From the NCBI GenBank assembly GCA_016783965.1, contig JADHVO010000004.1:400086-464085 (forward strand): a stretch of DNA of 64,000 nucleotides. Direction: 5' to 3'. The DNA comes from Alphaproteobacteria bacterium (GTDB taxonomy: Bacteria; Pseudomonadota; Alphaproteobacteria; Micropepsales; Micropepsaceae). Under the pieces are notes generated by a model. It saw nothing but the letters and a program-made list of their open reading frames with translations, had not been told where the DNA came from and did not search any database. Below, piece by piece: positions 1-8,265 of the stretch (within the stretch, counting starts at the first letter, position 1; the number at the start of each line of letters is the position of its first letter). The position numbers and the translations under genes were made by a program.

Positions 1-597
1 GAGATCGTCGCGGTCGAGGCGAAGGACGGCAAGGGCAAGCCGGTGCCCTTCACCGCCGACGAGCATCCGCGGCCGCAGACGACACTCGATGATTTGGCAA
101 GGTTGAAAGCGCCGTTCCGCAATCCGGGCACGGTGACGGCAGGCAATGCCTCCGGAGTGAACGACGGCGCGGCAGCGATGATCATCGCGAGCGAGGCGGT
201 CGCGAAGAAAAACGGCCTGAAAATACGCGGCCGCGTGCTGGGTATGGCGACGGCCGGCGTGGCCCCCCGGGTGATGGGCGTGGGGCCGGTGCCGGCGACC
301 GAGAAGCTGCTGGCGCGGCTGGGAATGAAGATCGGCGACTTCGACGTGATCGAGCTGAACGAGGCGTTCGCCAGCCAGTCGCTGGCGGTGCTGCGCGGGC
401 TGGGCCTGCCTGACGACGCAGACTTCGTGAACCCGAACGGCGGCGCCATTGCGCTGGGACATCCGCTCGGCATGAGCGGCGCGCGGCTGGCGCTGACCGC
501 GTTGCATCAGCTCGAGAAGACCGGCGGCAAGCGGGCGCTGGCGACGCTGTGCGTTGGCGTGGGCCAAGGCGTAGCACTGGCCATTGAGCGGGTGTGA
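1..597 (+). CDS. Thiolase (acetyl-CoA acetyltransferase family), C-terminal part
   Basis: The reading frame is open from the first base, so the N-terminus and the acylating cysteine lie before the window. The visible ~198 residues are the C-terminal thiolase domain: NEAFA near the middle, the glycine-rich stretch [16 protein letters not shown] with the catalytic His, and a late CVGVGQG motif that carries the second active-site Cys. Thiolases condense or cleave acyl-CoA in beta-oxidation, ketone-body or aromatic degradation pathways. The visible part cannot separate a biosynthetic acetyl-CoA acetyltransferase from a degradative 3-ketoacyl-CoA thiolase. The next gene starts within a few bases of the stop. 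Confidence 0.93.
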   Translation, partial: EIVAVEAKDGKGKPVPFTADEHPRPQTTLDDLARLKAPFRNPGTVTAGNASGVNDGAAAMIIASEAVAKKNGLKIRGRVLGMATAGVAPRVMGVGPVPATEKLLARLGMKIGDFDVIELNEAFASQSLAVLRGLGLPDDADFVNPNGGAIALGHPLGMSGARLALTALHQLEKTGGKRALATLCVGVGQGVALAIERV

Positions 598-599
598 CG

Positions 600-1016
600 A
601 TGCGAATGGCGGCCGCGGCTGTTATGGTATTGGTGATGTGCTGCGGCGCGCTTGCCGCCGACCCGCCGAAGGTCAACGTGCAGCCGGTGACGCGCACCAA
701 CACGACCGTTACCGGCCAGCCGATTGCGGTGCCCCAGAACCCGGACGTCATCGTGTCGATTGCAACCTTTCCAGTCGGCGCGCGGCTGCCGGAGCACCAA
801 CATCCGCATCCGCACTACGTCTATGTTCTGGAAGGCGTGCTGACGGTGGTGAACACCGAGACCAAGAAGACGTTCGACGTGAAGGCCGGCGACTTCGTGG
901 TCGAGATGCAGGACACCTGGCACTACGGCATCAACAACGGGACGGTGCCGGTAAAGCTGCTGGTCATCGACCAGGTGCCGGCCGGCACGCCGAACAACAT
1001 GAAGCCGAAGCGATAA
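600..1016 (+). CDS. Secreted cupin-domain protein
   Basis: About 138 residues with a short hydrophobic signal segment (AAAAVMVLVMCCGALA) and then one small cupin barrel. The first cupin motif is seen as PEHQHPHPHYVYVLEG, with a His cluster that would bind a metal, and the second as GDFVVEMQDTWHYGINN. It is probably periplasmic; the Cys pair in the signal region leaves a lipoprotein possible. I chose ATG 600; an overlapping GTG at 594 would add two residues. It nearly touches the thiolase stop, so the two are probably co-transcribed. The substrate is unknown. Confidence 0.8.
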   Translation: MRMAAAAVMVLVMCCGALAADPPKVNVQPVTRTNTTVTGQPIAVPQNPDVIVSIATFPVGARLPEHQHPHPHYVYVLEGVLTVVNTETKKTFDVKAGDFVVEMQDTWHYGINNGTVPVKLLVIDQVPAGTPNNMKPKR

Positions 1017-1262
1017 GGCCTCGCGCTGCAGTCCCTGACAGGCACCGGCAAATTCGCGGCGCACACGGCGCCAAACCCTCCGCTGACGATCCGACCGGCC
1101 CGCAATCATTGGACCAGGGTCCAACCCAATCGGTTCTTGATTCCAGTGCACAATTGGTTGTCGGTTTCACTTGCGGCAATTACGGCCAGGGCTTGATCTG
1201 GAACGGTTGGCGCGAGAATCTGATTCCGCAGGCCATTATCCCGGCCATCTCGCAATGAATGC

Positions 1263-1291
1263 GGGGAGGTCGACAAAATCGCGAAGCGACC
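1263..1291 (-). repeat. Dispersed intergenic repeat, copy a (partial)
   Basis: Read on the minus strand this 29-base stretch carries TTCGCGATTTTGTCGACCTC followed by CCC. The same core occurs at 31745-31785 and in the right arm of the element at 41353-41494. It lies just past the stop of the minus-strand TPR gene. It is a truncated copy, without the AAGGGGGAGGTGAT half seen in the others. Confidence 0.6.
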
Positions 1292-1299
1292 GATCGGTC

Positions 1300-4200
1300 C
1301 TAGTTCGTCGCGGTTGGCGCAGCAGATGCCGTCGGCGCAGCAGGTGCAGCAGCAGGCGCAACAGCCGAAGGCGCCACGCTCGACACCGGAATGCTCTGAT
1401 AGTGCTTGCGGAAGTCCCGCATGAAATTCTGGAGCGTATCCACCGCCGCGATCTGCGCCGCCTTGTTGCGGAAATCGACACCATGGCTGTCGATGTTCTG
1501 CGCCAGCACCGCGAACGCCGTCGCGTCCGGCGTCTTCGTCATCTTCGGCCCGAACGCGGTGCGCAGCCGGTCCAGGCTCGCCTGGTCGTTCGCCAGCGAA
1601 TAGGCGACCGCCGCGCGCATCACCATCAGCCGGTCGTCGGCCGACAGCGGCGCCGCATCGGCGGCGCGCGTGCCCAGCAATTCCTCTGCCTTCTGGCCTG
1701 CCACGGCCCAGTTGCCGCTCTCCCAGTAGATGTCGGCGCGCAGCCGCTGGGTGTCCGCTGCGGTGTCGACGTCGGTCAGGTCGAGCGCGTAATTCCACTG
1801 TTTCAGTGCGGCGAACGCGCGCGCCTCCAGCAGCATGCGCTGGTGCTGCATGTCGTCGGGCAGCGTGGCGATGGCGGTGGAGCGGATGGTGTCAAGCGCC
1901 TGCTGCGGCTTCTCATCCATCAGATAGACCATCGCCAGCCGCGTCGCGACCTGCGCCCGCGCCACGCCGTCCAGGCGCTTGTCGATCTGGTACCTCAGAA
2001 GCTTCTCCGCCGGCTCCAGCAGGTCGACCGCGATCAGGCGGTCCGACATTTTGCGGATCATCTCGTCGCCGTCCGGCCCGATCGGCGTCAGCTCGATAAA
2101 GTCGAAGAAGATCGCCAGCGAGTCGACGGGCTTCAGCTTGTCAGCCTTGCCCTTGATGAACAGGTCCGCGAACGCGGCGCGCATGTCGTCCTGCGCGTGC
2201 CGCGCCCGCTCGTCGCCGGGAAACGCCTCGACCGCGACCTTCAGCGTGCGCAGGCCCTCGCGCCATTCCTGCTTGGCGAAATACAGCGAAGCCAGCTTGC
2301 GCAACGTCTTCATCTCCAGCGCGTCGCCGCGCCAGCGGAAGCGCAGGCTCTCCAGGCTCTGGATCGCCGCCTGCTCGCTGATTACGCCGCCGTCCAGAGC
2401 CGCGACTGTGCGGTAATAGACCGATTGTGCCGCGGCCGCGTCGTCGCCGCTGCGCTCGACCGCGTTGAACATCGCGCCGGCTTCCTGGTCGTGCCCCTCC
2501 GCCGCCAGCAGACGCGCCCGGATGAGGTTCGCCTCGATCTGTGCCTTGGCCGAGATGTTGCTCCCCACACTCAGCATCACGCCATCGGCGACTGCGATAT
2601 TGCCGAGCGCCATCGCCGCTTGTGCTCTTGCGATGCGCGCGCGCGCCTGCCATTCGGGCGTGTACTGCTTGAGCACCGGATCGGCGCGGTTCAGGTCGTT
2701 CAGCGCCGCCTGCCAGTCCTCCTGCGCCGCTTCGGCCAGCCCGCGCCACAGCGCCGCGTTCGGATCGCTGTCGAACTGCGCCCCGGCAATGTCGTTCTTC
2801 GCATCGCGCGTGCGTCCCATCATGTAGTCCGCCGCGGCGCGCAGCGTCAGAAGCTGCCGGTCGCTTTGCAGCCCCGGATCGTGCCCCTGCATCAGGTTGA
2901 TCACGCCCAGCGCCTCGGCGCCAAACTCGTTGGCGACGTAGAACCGCGCCAACGCCAGCCGCGCCGGATTGGCAGAGAGCGAATTGAGCTTGGCAGCCGC
3001 TATCACCAGCTCCCGCTCGGTCAGAAGGAAGCTGCCGTTGCCGGGCTTCGCCCAGTTGGCGAAGTCGATGAAGGTGGCGCTGCCGCGCCCCGCCGCGGCG
3101 ATTGCGCCCGGCGTGTTGCCAAACGGCGCCGACGGCGCCGTGAGCGCCAGTCCGCCCGGCCGTGCGATCGTCAGGCGCGAATGATCCAGCCCGACCGTCA
3201 GGTCGTCGACATGTGGCGTCAGCGCCAGGCCGGCCGCCGACTTCATCACGCCGAATTCGACATAGTCATGCGCCGCCGGCATCCCGATGCCGGCCATGGT
3301 GGGCACCACGACCAGCTGATCGCCCGCTATCGGATCGGTCAGCGTCACCGCGCGAGAGGAGCCCGGCAACACCGTCGTCAGTGACGGCGCACTCTCCTGG
3401 TTGCGCGAGAAGGCGATCGCCTCCGGGTTGCCGTCGTTCGGCCCGATGGTCACGCGCAGGTTCGATCCATCCGCGCGTGCCGCGATCCGGGCCGGCGTCT
3501 TCAGCGACACGCGCAGCACGGCCACGCCATCCTGCGTCGTCGCCTCGACGCCCGCGGGATAGTCGCGCAGCATGCTCCTGAGCTTGGCTACGTCCAGCGC
3601 CGGTGAATCCTCCAACACGATCCATGCGGTCAGTCCCCGCACAAACGCGGCCGCGCCGCGGTTGGATGCGCCAACGAAGGTGAGCACCGCGCCGTCGCGA
3701 TTCACTTCGCCGCTGGCCGTCGGCGCGGCAGCCGGTGCCGGCGTCGCGGCCGCAGGCGGCGGCGTCGTAGCTGCGGGTGCGGACGTCGGTACTGGCGCCG
3801 GCTGGGCCGGCTTGTTCGCATCCGCCAGTTGCAGCGCCGTCGCCGCGATTGCCGCAACTTGGGCGCCGGAAACTGCGTTCGGCTTGGCGGGCGTCGCCGC
3901 AGCAGCGGCCGCCACCAGCGGTGTGACGCTCGGTGTCGCCATACCAGGCGGGTGATACGCCGCGGCGTCCGCCTTCGGCGCCAGGATGTCGAGCACCACC
4001 TTGGTGCCCGACTTGAAGTCATGGAAACCCGAACTCTGGTCGATATCGAACTCGACCACGGTGGCGCGGTTGTCGATCCGCCACGCCGCGTTCTTCACCC
4101 AGGGCGGCGCGAAGCGCGCGATGGACGACACGTCCATCCGCGCCAGCTCGGAAAAGCGAATGCCGATCTTCCCGGCGCCCGGCATCACTGCGTATTTGAC

Positions 4201-4716
4201 ATCGTGTGGCCAGTCGAACACCAGCCGCGTGAAGTTCTGGTACGTCCCCGCGCGCACGTTGACGATCGGCAGCGCATTCACATCCATGATCTTCGGCGCG
4301 GGCGGCGGGGGCGGCGGCAGATCCGGCGGTGTCCCCGCGAAGCCCGTCGGCACCAGATCGATCGCGACCTGGTTCGCAGAAGTGCTCGCATGAATGCGCA
4401 CCGGTTGCGCCAGCGCGAAGCGGTAGGTGCGGCCCTCAGCATCCACGCGCGGCCCGCCGGCATAGCCCGCTGCGTTCTGCGCGATTGTCGTGGCGGTGAT
4501 GGAGGTCTTGCGGTCGAAGACCAGCGTCAAGACGCCGCCGTCGACCGAGGCATGCACGCCGCTCTTGGGCGTGAGGGTGAAGAGCAGTCGAGCGAACCCA
4601 CCCGAGGTAATGACGCTCAGCGTGTCGGCTGCGGATGCCGCGCTCGCACCCGCCAGCACGAACGCCAGCGCCACCAGCAACGGGCGGACGAGGCGCGCGG
4701 GCATGTCGTTCAGCAT
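1300..4716 (-). CDS. Large secreted TPR protein with AMIN-like N-terminus, flagellar operon
   Basis: 1138 residues. A signal peptide covers roughly residues 1-29 (cleavage near ASAA-D). Residues ~30-250 are beta-rich and resemble AMIN-type modules, which bind envelope or peptidoglycan partners. A Pro/Ala-rich linker follows (~250-340), then a second beta region, and the C-terminal half is alpha-helical with tetratricopeptide-like repeats. A low-complexity Ala/Pro/Thr tail ends the protein. ATG 4716 was kept; an internal Met at residue 5 is an alternative. It is the last gene of the minus-strand fliL-fliM-DUF6468-MotE-like series, so a periplasmic role in motor or stator assembly is likely, but this is inference from context. 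Confidence 0.75.
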   Translation of the reverse strand: MLNDMPARLVRPLLVALAFVLAGASAASAADTLSVITSGGFARLLFTLTPKSGVHASVDGGVLTLVFDRKTSITATTIAQNAAGYAGGPRVDAEGRTYRFALAQPVRIHASTSANQVAIDLVPTGFAGTPPDLPPPPPPAPKIMDVNALPIVNVRAGTYQNFTRLVFDWPHDVKYAVMPGAGKIGIRFSELARMDVSSIARFAPPWVKNAAWRIDNRATVVEFDIDQSSGFHDFKSGTKVVLDILAPKADAAAYHPPGMATPSVTPLVAAAAAATPAKPNAVSGAQVAAIAATALQLADANKPAQPAPVPTSAPAATTPPPAAATPAPAAAPTASGEVNRDGAVLTFVGASNRGAAAFVRGLTAWIVLEDSPALDVAKLRSMLRDYPAGVEATTQDGVAVLRVSLKTPARIAARADGSNLRVTIGPNDGNPEAIAFSRNQESAPSLTTVLPGSSRAVTLTDPIAGDQLVVVPTMAGIGMPAAHDYVEFGVMKSAAGLALTPHVDDLTVGLDHSRLTIARPGGLALTAPSAPFGNTPGAIAAAGRGSATFIDFANWAKPGNGSFLLTERELVIAAAKLNSLSANPARLALARFYVANEFGAEALGVINLMQGHDPGLQSDRQLLTLRAAADYMMGRTRDAKNDIAGAQFDSDPNAALWRGLAEAAQEDWQAALNDLNRADPVLKQYTPEWQARARIARAQAAMALGNIAVADGVMLSVGSNISAKAQIEANLIRARLLAAEGHDQEAGAMFNAVERSGDDAAAAQSVYYRTVAALDGGVISEQAAIQSLESLRFRWRGDALEMKTLRKLASLYFAKQEWREGLRTLKVAVEAFPGDERARHAQDDMRAAFADLFIKGKADKLKPVDSLAIFFDFIELTPIGPDGDEMIRKMSDRLIAVDLLEPAEKLLRYQIDKRLDGVARAQVATRLAMVYLMDEKPQQALDTIRSTAIATLPDDMQHQRMLLEARAFAALKQWNYALDLTDVDTAADTQRLRADIYWESGNWAVAGQKAEELLGTRAADAAPLSADDRLMVMRAAVAYSLANDQASLDRLRTAFGPKMTKTPDATAFAVLAQNIDSHGVDFRNKAAQIAAVDTLQNFMRDFRKHYQSIPVSSVAPSAVAPAAAPAAPTASAAPTATN

Positions 4717-4767
4717 CGTGCGTCCATTGTCGGCGGGCGGTCTTAACCGTCCGTAAACCGTGATTCC

Positions 4768-5988
4768 TCAGTGCGTCAGCGGTATCGGCGCAGTGCTGGC
4801 CGGGGCGGTGCTCGCCGGAGCGGGCGCCGTGACGGGCGCCACAGTCGGGGCCGAAGCAGGCGGTGTTGCGGAAGCGGCCTGGGTCGGCGCCGGGGTCGTC
4901 GCGGTCGGCTTCGGGGGTGTGGCCGCTGCCTGCGACGGCACTGGCGTCGTTGCCGACGGGGCGGGCGTCGTCACCGGCCTCGGCGGTGTGTTGGACGCGG
5001 CCTGGCTCGGTGCCGTGGTCGTCGGCTTGTCCAGTGTGACGGGCGGATTGGTCGTCGTCAGCTTCGCCGGCGGCGCCGCATGCGCCACCTGATGCGGCGG
5101 CGCGTGATGCGCCGGCGGCGCCGCGGCCGCGGCGGTCGTCGGCTTGGCTAGCGCCGGAATGGCGGCAGGCGGCGGAGGCGTCTGCTGCGGCTTAGCGGGG
5201 GCCGGCGCGGGCGGCGTTGGAGTCGGTGCGGATGGCGGCGCCGCGGCAGCGGTCTGCGGCGGTGGGGTGTCGAGCGTTACCGGCGGATTGCCATCCGGCG
5301 GTACTGCGCTTGCTACCGCGGGCGGCGTGCCGGCATCGGCGCTGTTCGCCGGCGCAGGGCAGGCGGCGGTCACCGCCGTCTCCGGCAGCTTCAGCAGTGC
5401 GGCAAGCTTCACCGTCAGCCTCTGCGCGGTCTCGGGGCTCATCTTGGCCATGATCGGGCCGAGGTCGGAGGGCTTCATGCCCTTGGCGATCGGCACCAGC
5501 ACCTCGTCCGGCATGGTGTTGAAGATTGCTGCTGCCTGCGCCGGCTTCATGCCGTCGGGGCCATAGGTCTTGATCAGCGCATCAATCTGCGCCTGCTGCG
5601 CGTCATCGCGCTGTTTCAGGAGGCCCTGGATTTGCGTCTGCAACGCCTGCAACGCCGCAATCTTCTGGTTCACGCGCCCTTCGCTCGCATTCAGCAGGTT
5701 CTCGCGCATGTCGAGGCCACGCTCGCGTGCATCGAGCTGTGCCCGGCGCTGCGTCAGGCTGGTCAGCACATCGACTTCCGAGGCACTGTCAGACGGATCC
5801 TCGCCATTGGCGTAGTCAGGATGCGAACCCGTACCCGAACCCGGTTCGGCGGGGGCCAGCGTCGCGCTCAGATCGTCGGTCACGCCTTGTGCGGCACGCG
5901 CGATGTCGATGCCCTTGAACGCCAGAACGGCGATGCCGACGATCAGAACCGCCGGCAGAAGACGCAGATGCTTGAAGATCGTTTTCAC
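4768..5988 (-). CDS. MotE-like protein (MgtE-N-like domain) with long P/A/T-rich tail
   Basis: 406 residues. An N-terminal membrane anchor (LLPAVLIVGIAVLAFKGI) is followed by a charged coiled coil (about residues 75-135, including RRAQLDARERGLDMRENLL), then a helical domain like the MgtE N-terminal/MotE fold, with MKPAQAAAIFNTMPDEVLVP and MKPSDLGPIMAKMSPETAQR. That architecture is known from MotE, a periplasmic chaperone of the MotC stator partner in rhizobia. The last ~190 residues are low-complexity Pro/Ala/Thr, much longer than the family core, and may span the periplasm. It overlaps the upstream DUF6468 gene by four bases (start 5988, stop of the neighbour 5985), so translation is coupled. 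Confidence 0.8.
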   Translation of the reverse strand: MKTIFKHLRLLPAVLIVGIAVLAFKGIDIARAAQGVTDDLSATLAPAEPGSGTGSHPDYANGEDPSDSASEVDVLTSLTQRRAQLDARERGLDMRENLLNASEGRVNQKIAALQALQTQIQGLLKQRDDAQQAQIDALIKTYGPDGMKPAQAAAIFNTMPDEVLVPIAKGMKPSDLGPIMAKMSPETAQRLTVKLAALLKLPETAVTAACPAPANSADAGTPPAVASAVPPDGNPPVTLDTPPPQTAAAAPPSAPTPTPPAPAPAKPQQTPPPPAAIPALAKPTTAAAAAPPAHHAPPHQVAHAAPPAKLTTTNPPVTLDKPTTTAPSQAASNTPPRPVTTPAPSATTPVPSQAAATPPKPTATTPAPTQAASATPPASAPTVAPVTAPAPASTAPASTAPIPLTH

Positions 5989-6443
5989 CGCACGGCCCTC
6001 AGCGCGTCCAGGCGCTTCATGATGTTGTTCGACGGCAGATGGCTGATGATCGCCGCGGTCCGCTCGAACGCGGTTTCCTCCGCTGCGCGATCGATTCGCT
6101 GCGCGGTGCGATGGTTCGCGCTCTCATCGGCTGCGCGGTCGAAGCGCTGCGCGATGCGCTCGCCGGACGCCGTCAGCAGCGACAGCTCGTCGATCACAGA
6201 ACGTGCGCGCTTCAAGCGGTCATCCAGCTGTTCGGCGGCGCCTGCGGTCGTCGCCTTCAGCGCATGCATCGATGCGCCGGCTTTGGAGATTGCGGCATCG
6301 AGGCGGCCTATGACCGCCTTGATGCTCTCCTGCCCCTTGCGCACAGCGGCTAGCCGGCGCTCCAGCACGATGCAATAGACCAGCGTAACGGCAAGCAGCG
6401 CGGTCAGGGCTAGTTCGACGGCGAGGCCGAGCGCGATGTGCAT
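5985..6443 (-). CDS. DUF6468-type flagellar membrane protein
   Basis: 152 residues with one N-terminal transmembrane helix (LALTALLAVTLVYCIVLERRL) and a long helical, probably coiled-coil cytoplasmic part. It matches by length and position the small protein found directly after fliM in many Alphaproteobacteria. The C-terminal half has an internal duplication: RIAQRFDRAADESANHRT is followed at once by RTAQRIDRAAEETAFERT. It sits nine bases after fliM and overlaps the MotE-like gene, so it belongs to the same operon. Its molecular function is not established. Confidence 0.78.
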   Translation of the reverse strand: MHIALGLAVELALTALLAVTLVYCIVLERRLAAVRKGQESIKAVIGRLDAAISKAGASMHALKATTAGAAEQLDDRLKRARSVIDELSLLTASGERIAQRFDRAADESANHRTAQRIDRAAEETAFERTAAIISHLPSNNIMKRLDALRAVR

Positions 6444-6452
6444 GATGATCTC

Positions 6453-7505
6453 CTAGAGCCCGCGCGAGGCGTCGGTTCGTTCAATGGCTTCGTCGACGCG
6501 GACGGCGACCGATGAGCCGACGCGGCCCATGCGGCCTTTCAGCAGCGGCACGCCGCGGCAGCGCATCTCGATCTTCGAGTCGGGGTTGGCATTGAGCATG
6601 ACGGTCTGGCCGACTTCCAGGTTCATGATCTTGTTTAGCGGCATGACCTGCTCGTCTAGGATCGCGTCGATCTCGATGCGCGTGGACCACAGCTCCGTCG
6701 CCAGATGGCTTTCCCAGATGGAGTCGCGGCCGAACTTCTCGCCCATGAACTGCTGGAGCAGAAGCTTGCGGATCGGTTCCAGCGTCGCGTAGGGCAGCAA
6801 CAGCTCGGTGCGCCCGCCGCGGTCCTCCATGTCGATGCGCAGCTTGACAAGAATCGCGGCGTTGGCGGGGCGCGCGATGGCGGCGAAGCGTGGGTTGGTT
6901 TCCAGGCGGTCCAGGCCGAAACTCACAGGCGCCAGCGGCTCGAACGCGGCACACATGTCCTGCAGGATCACTTCGATCATGCGCTGCACGAGCGTGCGCT
7001 CGATGGTGGTGTAGGGCCGGCCCTCAATGCGCATGGCCGACGAGCCGCGCCGGCCGCCAAGCAGCACATCGACGATCGAATAGATGAGGTTCGAATCGAC
7101 GGTGAAGAGTCCGTAATTGTCGAGCTGCTCTGCGCGAAACACGGCCAGGATGGCCGGCAGCGGGATAGAGTTCAGGTAGTCGCCGAAGCGGATCGAGGTG
7201 ATCGAATCCAGGCTCACTTCCACGTTGTCGGAGGTGAAGTTACGCAGGCTGGTCGTCATCAGCCGCACCAGGCGGTCGAACACGATCTCCAGCATCGGCA
7301 GGCGTTCGTATGACACCAGCGCGGAGTTGATGATCGCCCGGACGCCGGATTTGTCCTGCATCTGGTCGCTGCTGACGTCGAAACCAAGGAGGGAATCGAT
7401 TTCCTCCTGGTTCAGGATGCGCTCCGCCGCGCTGCCGGCGGCAGCGGGCGTGATCATTTCGGCGCCGGATGCTTGGGCTTCGGTGTTCTCGGTCTCGTCG
7501 GCCAT
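6453..7505 (-). CDS. fliM: Flagellar motor switch protein FliM
   Basis: 350 residues, normal FliM length. Near the N-terminus it has LNQEEIDSLLGF, the conserved helix that binds phosphorylated CheY. The middle domain (about 60-240) contains the typical segment ending FTSDNVEVSLDSI and the GGRRG motif; the C-terminal SpoA/FliN-like domain (about 265-340) shows VMPLNKIMNLEVGQTV and KGRMGRVGSSVAVRV. FliM forms the C-ring middle layer and controls the rotation switch. It follows fliL with a 9-base gap, the usual fliL-fliM order. Confidence 0.97.
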   Translation of the reverse strand: MADETENTEAQASGAEMITPAAAGSAAERILNQEEIDSLLGFDVSSDQMQDKSGVRAIINSALVSYERLPMLEIVFDRLVRLMTTSLRNFTSDNVEVSLDSITSIRFGDYLNSIPLPAILAVFRAEQLDNYGLFTVDSNLIYSIVDVLLGGRRGSSAMRIEGRPYTTIERTLVQRMIEVILQDMCAAFEPLAPVSFGLDRLETNPRFAAIARPANAAILVKLRIDMEDRGGRTELLLPYATLEPIRKLLLQQFMGEKFGRDSIWESHLATELWSTRIEIDAILDEQVMPLNKIMNLEVGQTVMLNANPDSKIEMRCRGVPLLKGRMGRVGSSVAVRVDEAIERTDASRGL

Positions 7506-7514
7506 GGATGCGCC

Positions 7515-8093
7515 TTACTGAACAATCATTTGCTTGAGGAGGACGTCGCGCACGCGATAGGGCGCGGCCGACGCATTGATGCGGCGCAACAGCTCTTCTT
7601 TGAGCCGCACTACGCCGGCGGAACCTTTCAGGTCATCGACGCGCAGCTCGCGCAGGTAGCCCTGGAACTGGTCGACGATGCGCGGCTGGAGCGCCTTGAT
7701 GCCGGCCTGTTCCTCTGCGCTGTCGAGCTCGAGCGAGACCGACAGCTTGAGATAGGCCGGCGTCGCATCCGCGCTCTGGATGTTCACGATGATATCCGGC
7801 ATGTCGTAGAACGTGATGTTTGGCGGCGTCGCGGGCAGCGCTTCTGCGACATCCGCGGCGTCCTTCTTGTCGCCGCCGCTGAACAAGAAGAAGTACGCCC
7901 CGCCGCCGCCCAGCAGCAGCACGATCGCTCCGATCGCGCCGAACAGGATCAGTTTATTTCCAAGAAGTTTACCGATGAGGCCCTTCTTCGGTTGTTCACC
8001 TTCGGCGCCTTCGCCTTCCTTCTTCTCGGTATCGTCGGAATCCGTCTTTGCCACGGGCAGTGCCCCTTCGTATTCGACAGGGACCGTAGGCAA
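7515..8093 (-). CDS. fliL: Flagellar basal body-associated protein FliL
   Basis: 192 residues. A charged cytoplasmic N-terminus (about 1-45, rich in Lys and Glu) leads to one transmembrane helix (LILFGAIGAIVLLLGGGGAYFFLF), then the periplasmic FliL domain with the family pattern of a beta strand (PPNITFYDMPDIIVNI) and a C-terminal helix ending LLKQMIVQ. FliL surrounds the stator and supports motor torque. It is the first gene of the minus-strand operon. A TTAA-N7-TTCA motif close to the CtrA consensus lies immediately upstream at 8100-8114. Confidence 0.94.
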   Translation of the reverse strand: MPTVPVEYEGALPVAKTDSDDTEKKEGEGAEGEQPKKGLIGKLLGNKLILFGAIGAIVLLLGGGGAYFFLFSGGDKKDAADVAEALPATPPNITFYDMPDIIVNIQSADATPAYLKLSVSLELDSAEEQAGIKALQPRIVDQFQGYLRELRVDDLKGSAGVVRLKEELLRRINASAAPYRVRDVLLKQMIVQ

Positions 8094-8099
8094 ACGTGG

Positions 8100-8114
8100 T
8101 TAAGGACTGGTTCA
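8100..8114. promoter_or_regulatory. Near-consensus CtrA box upstream of fliL
   Basis: TTAAGGACTGGTTCA matches TTAA-N7-TTAA at seven of eight fixed positions. It lies 7-21 bases before the fliL start on the minus strand. In Caulobacter the fliLM operon is an early, CtrA-dependent class. The assignment is by motif only. Confidence 0.4.
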
Positions 8115-8207
8115 AATTGCCGGTCGAAAGGAAATTGTTGCCGGATGCCGCGCGCTTTGTGCTGCGGCGACGGCGCAGATTATCCAGCCGATCCTTGATT
8201 TTTCGTC

Positions 8208-8223
8208 TGGCACGGGCGGTGCA
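8208..8223 (+). promoter_or_regulatory. Sigma-54 (-24/-12) promoter of the flgF operon
   Basis: TGGCACGGGCGGTGCA matches the sigma-54 consensus TGGCACG-N4-TTGCA in all but one position, with the invariant GG and GC 12 bases apart. Transcription should begin near 8234, about 32 bases before the flgF ATG. Middle and late flagellar operons of Caulobacter-type bacteria use sigma-54 with FlbD. Confidence 0.85.
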
Positions 8224-8265
8224 GAAGTCGAAGCGGACCAGAAAGGCTCCGTAAAGGCCCAAACA

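Noticed and set aside
1171..3384. 737-codon open frame opposite the TPR gene
   Set aside because: Arg-rich, low-complexity translation without motifs; the minus-strand gene has a signal peptide and fits the operon.
4743..4757. CtrA-like TTAACCGTCCGTAAA upstream of the TPR gene
   Set aside because: It is one off the consensus and lies inside an operon with a 51-base gap, so chance is likely.
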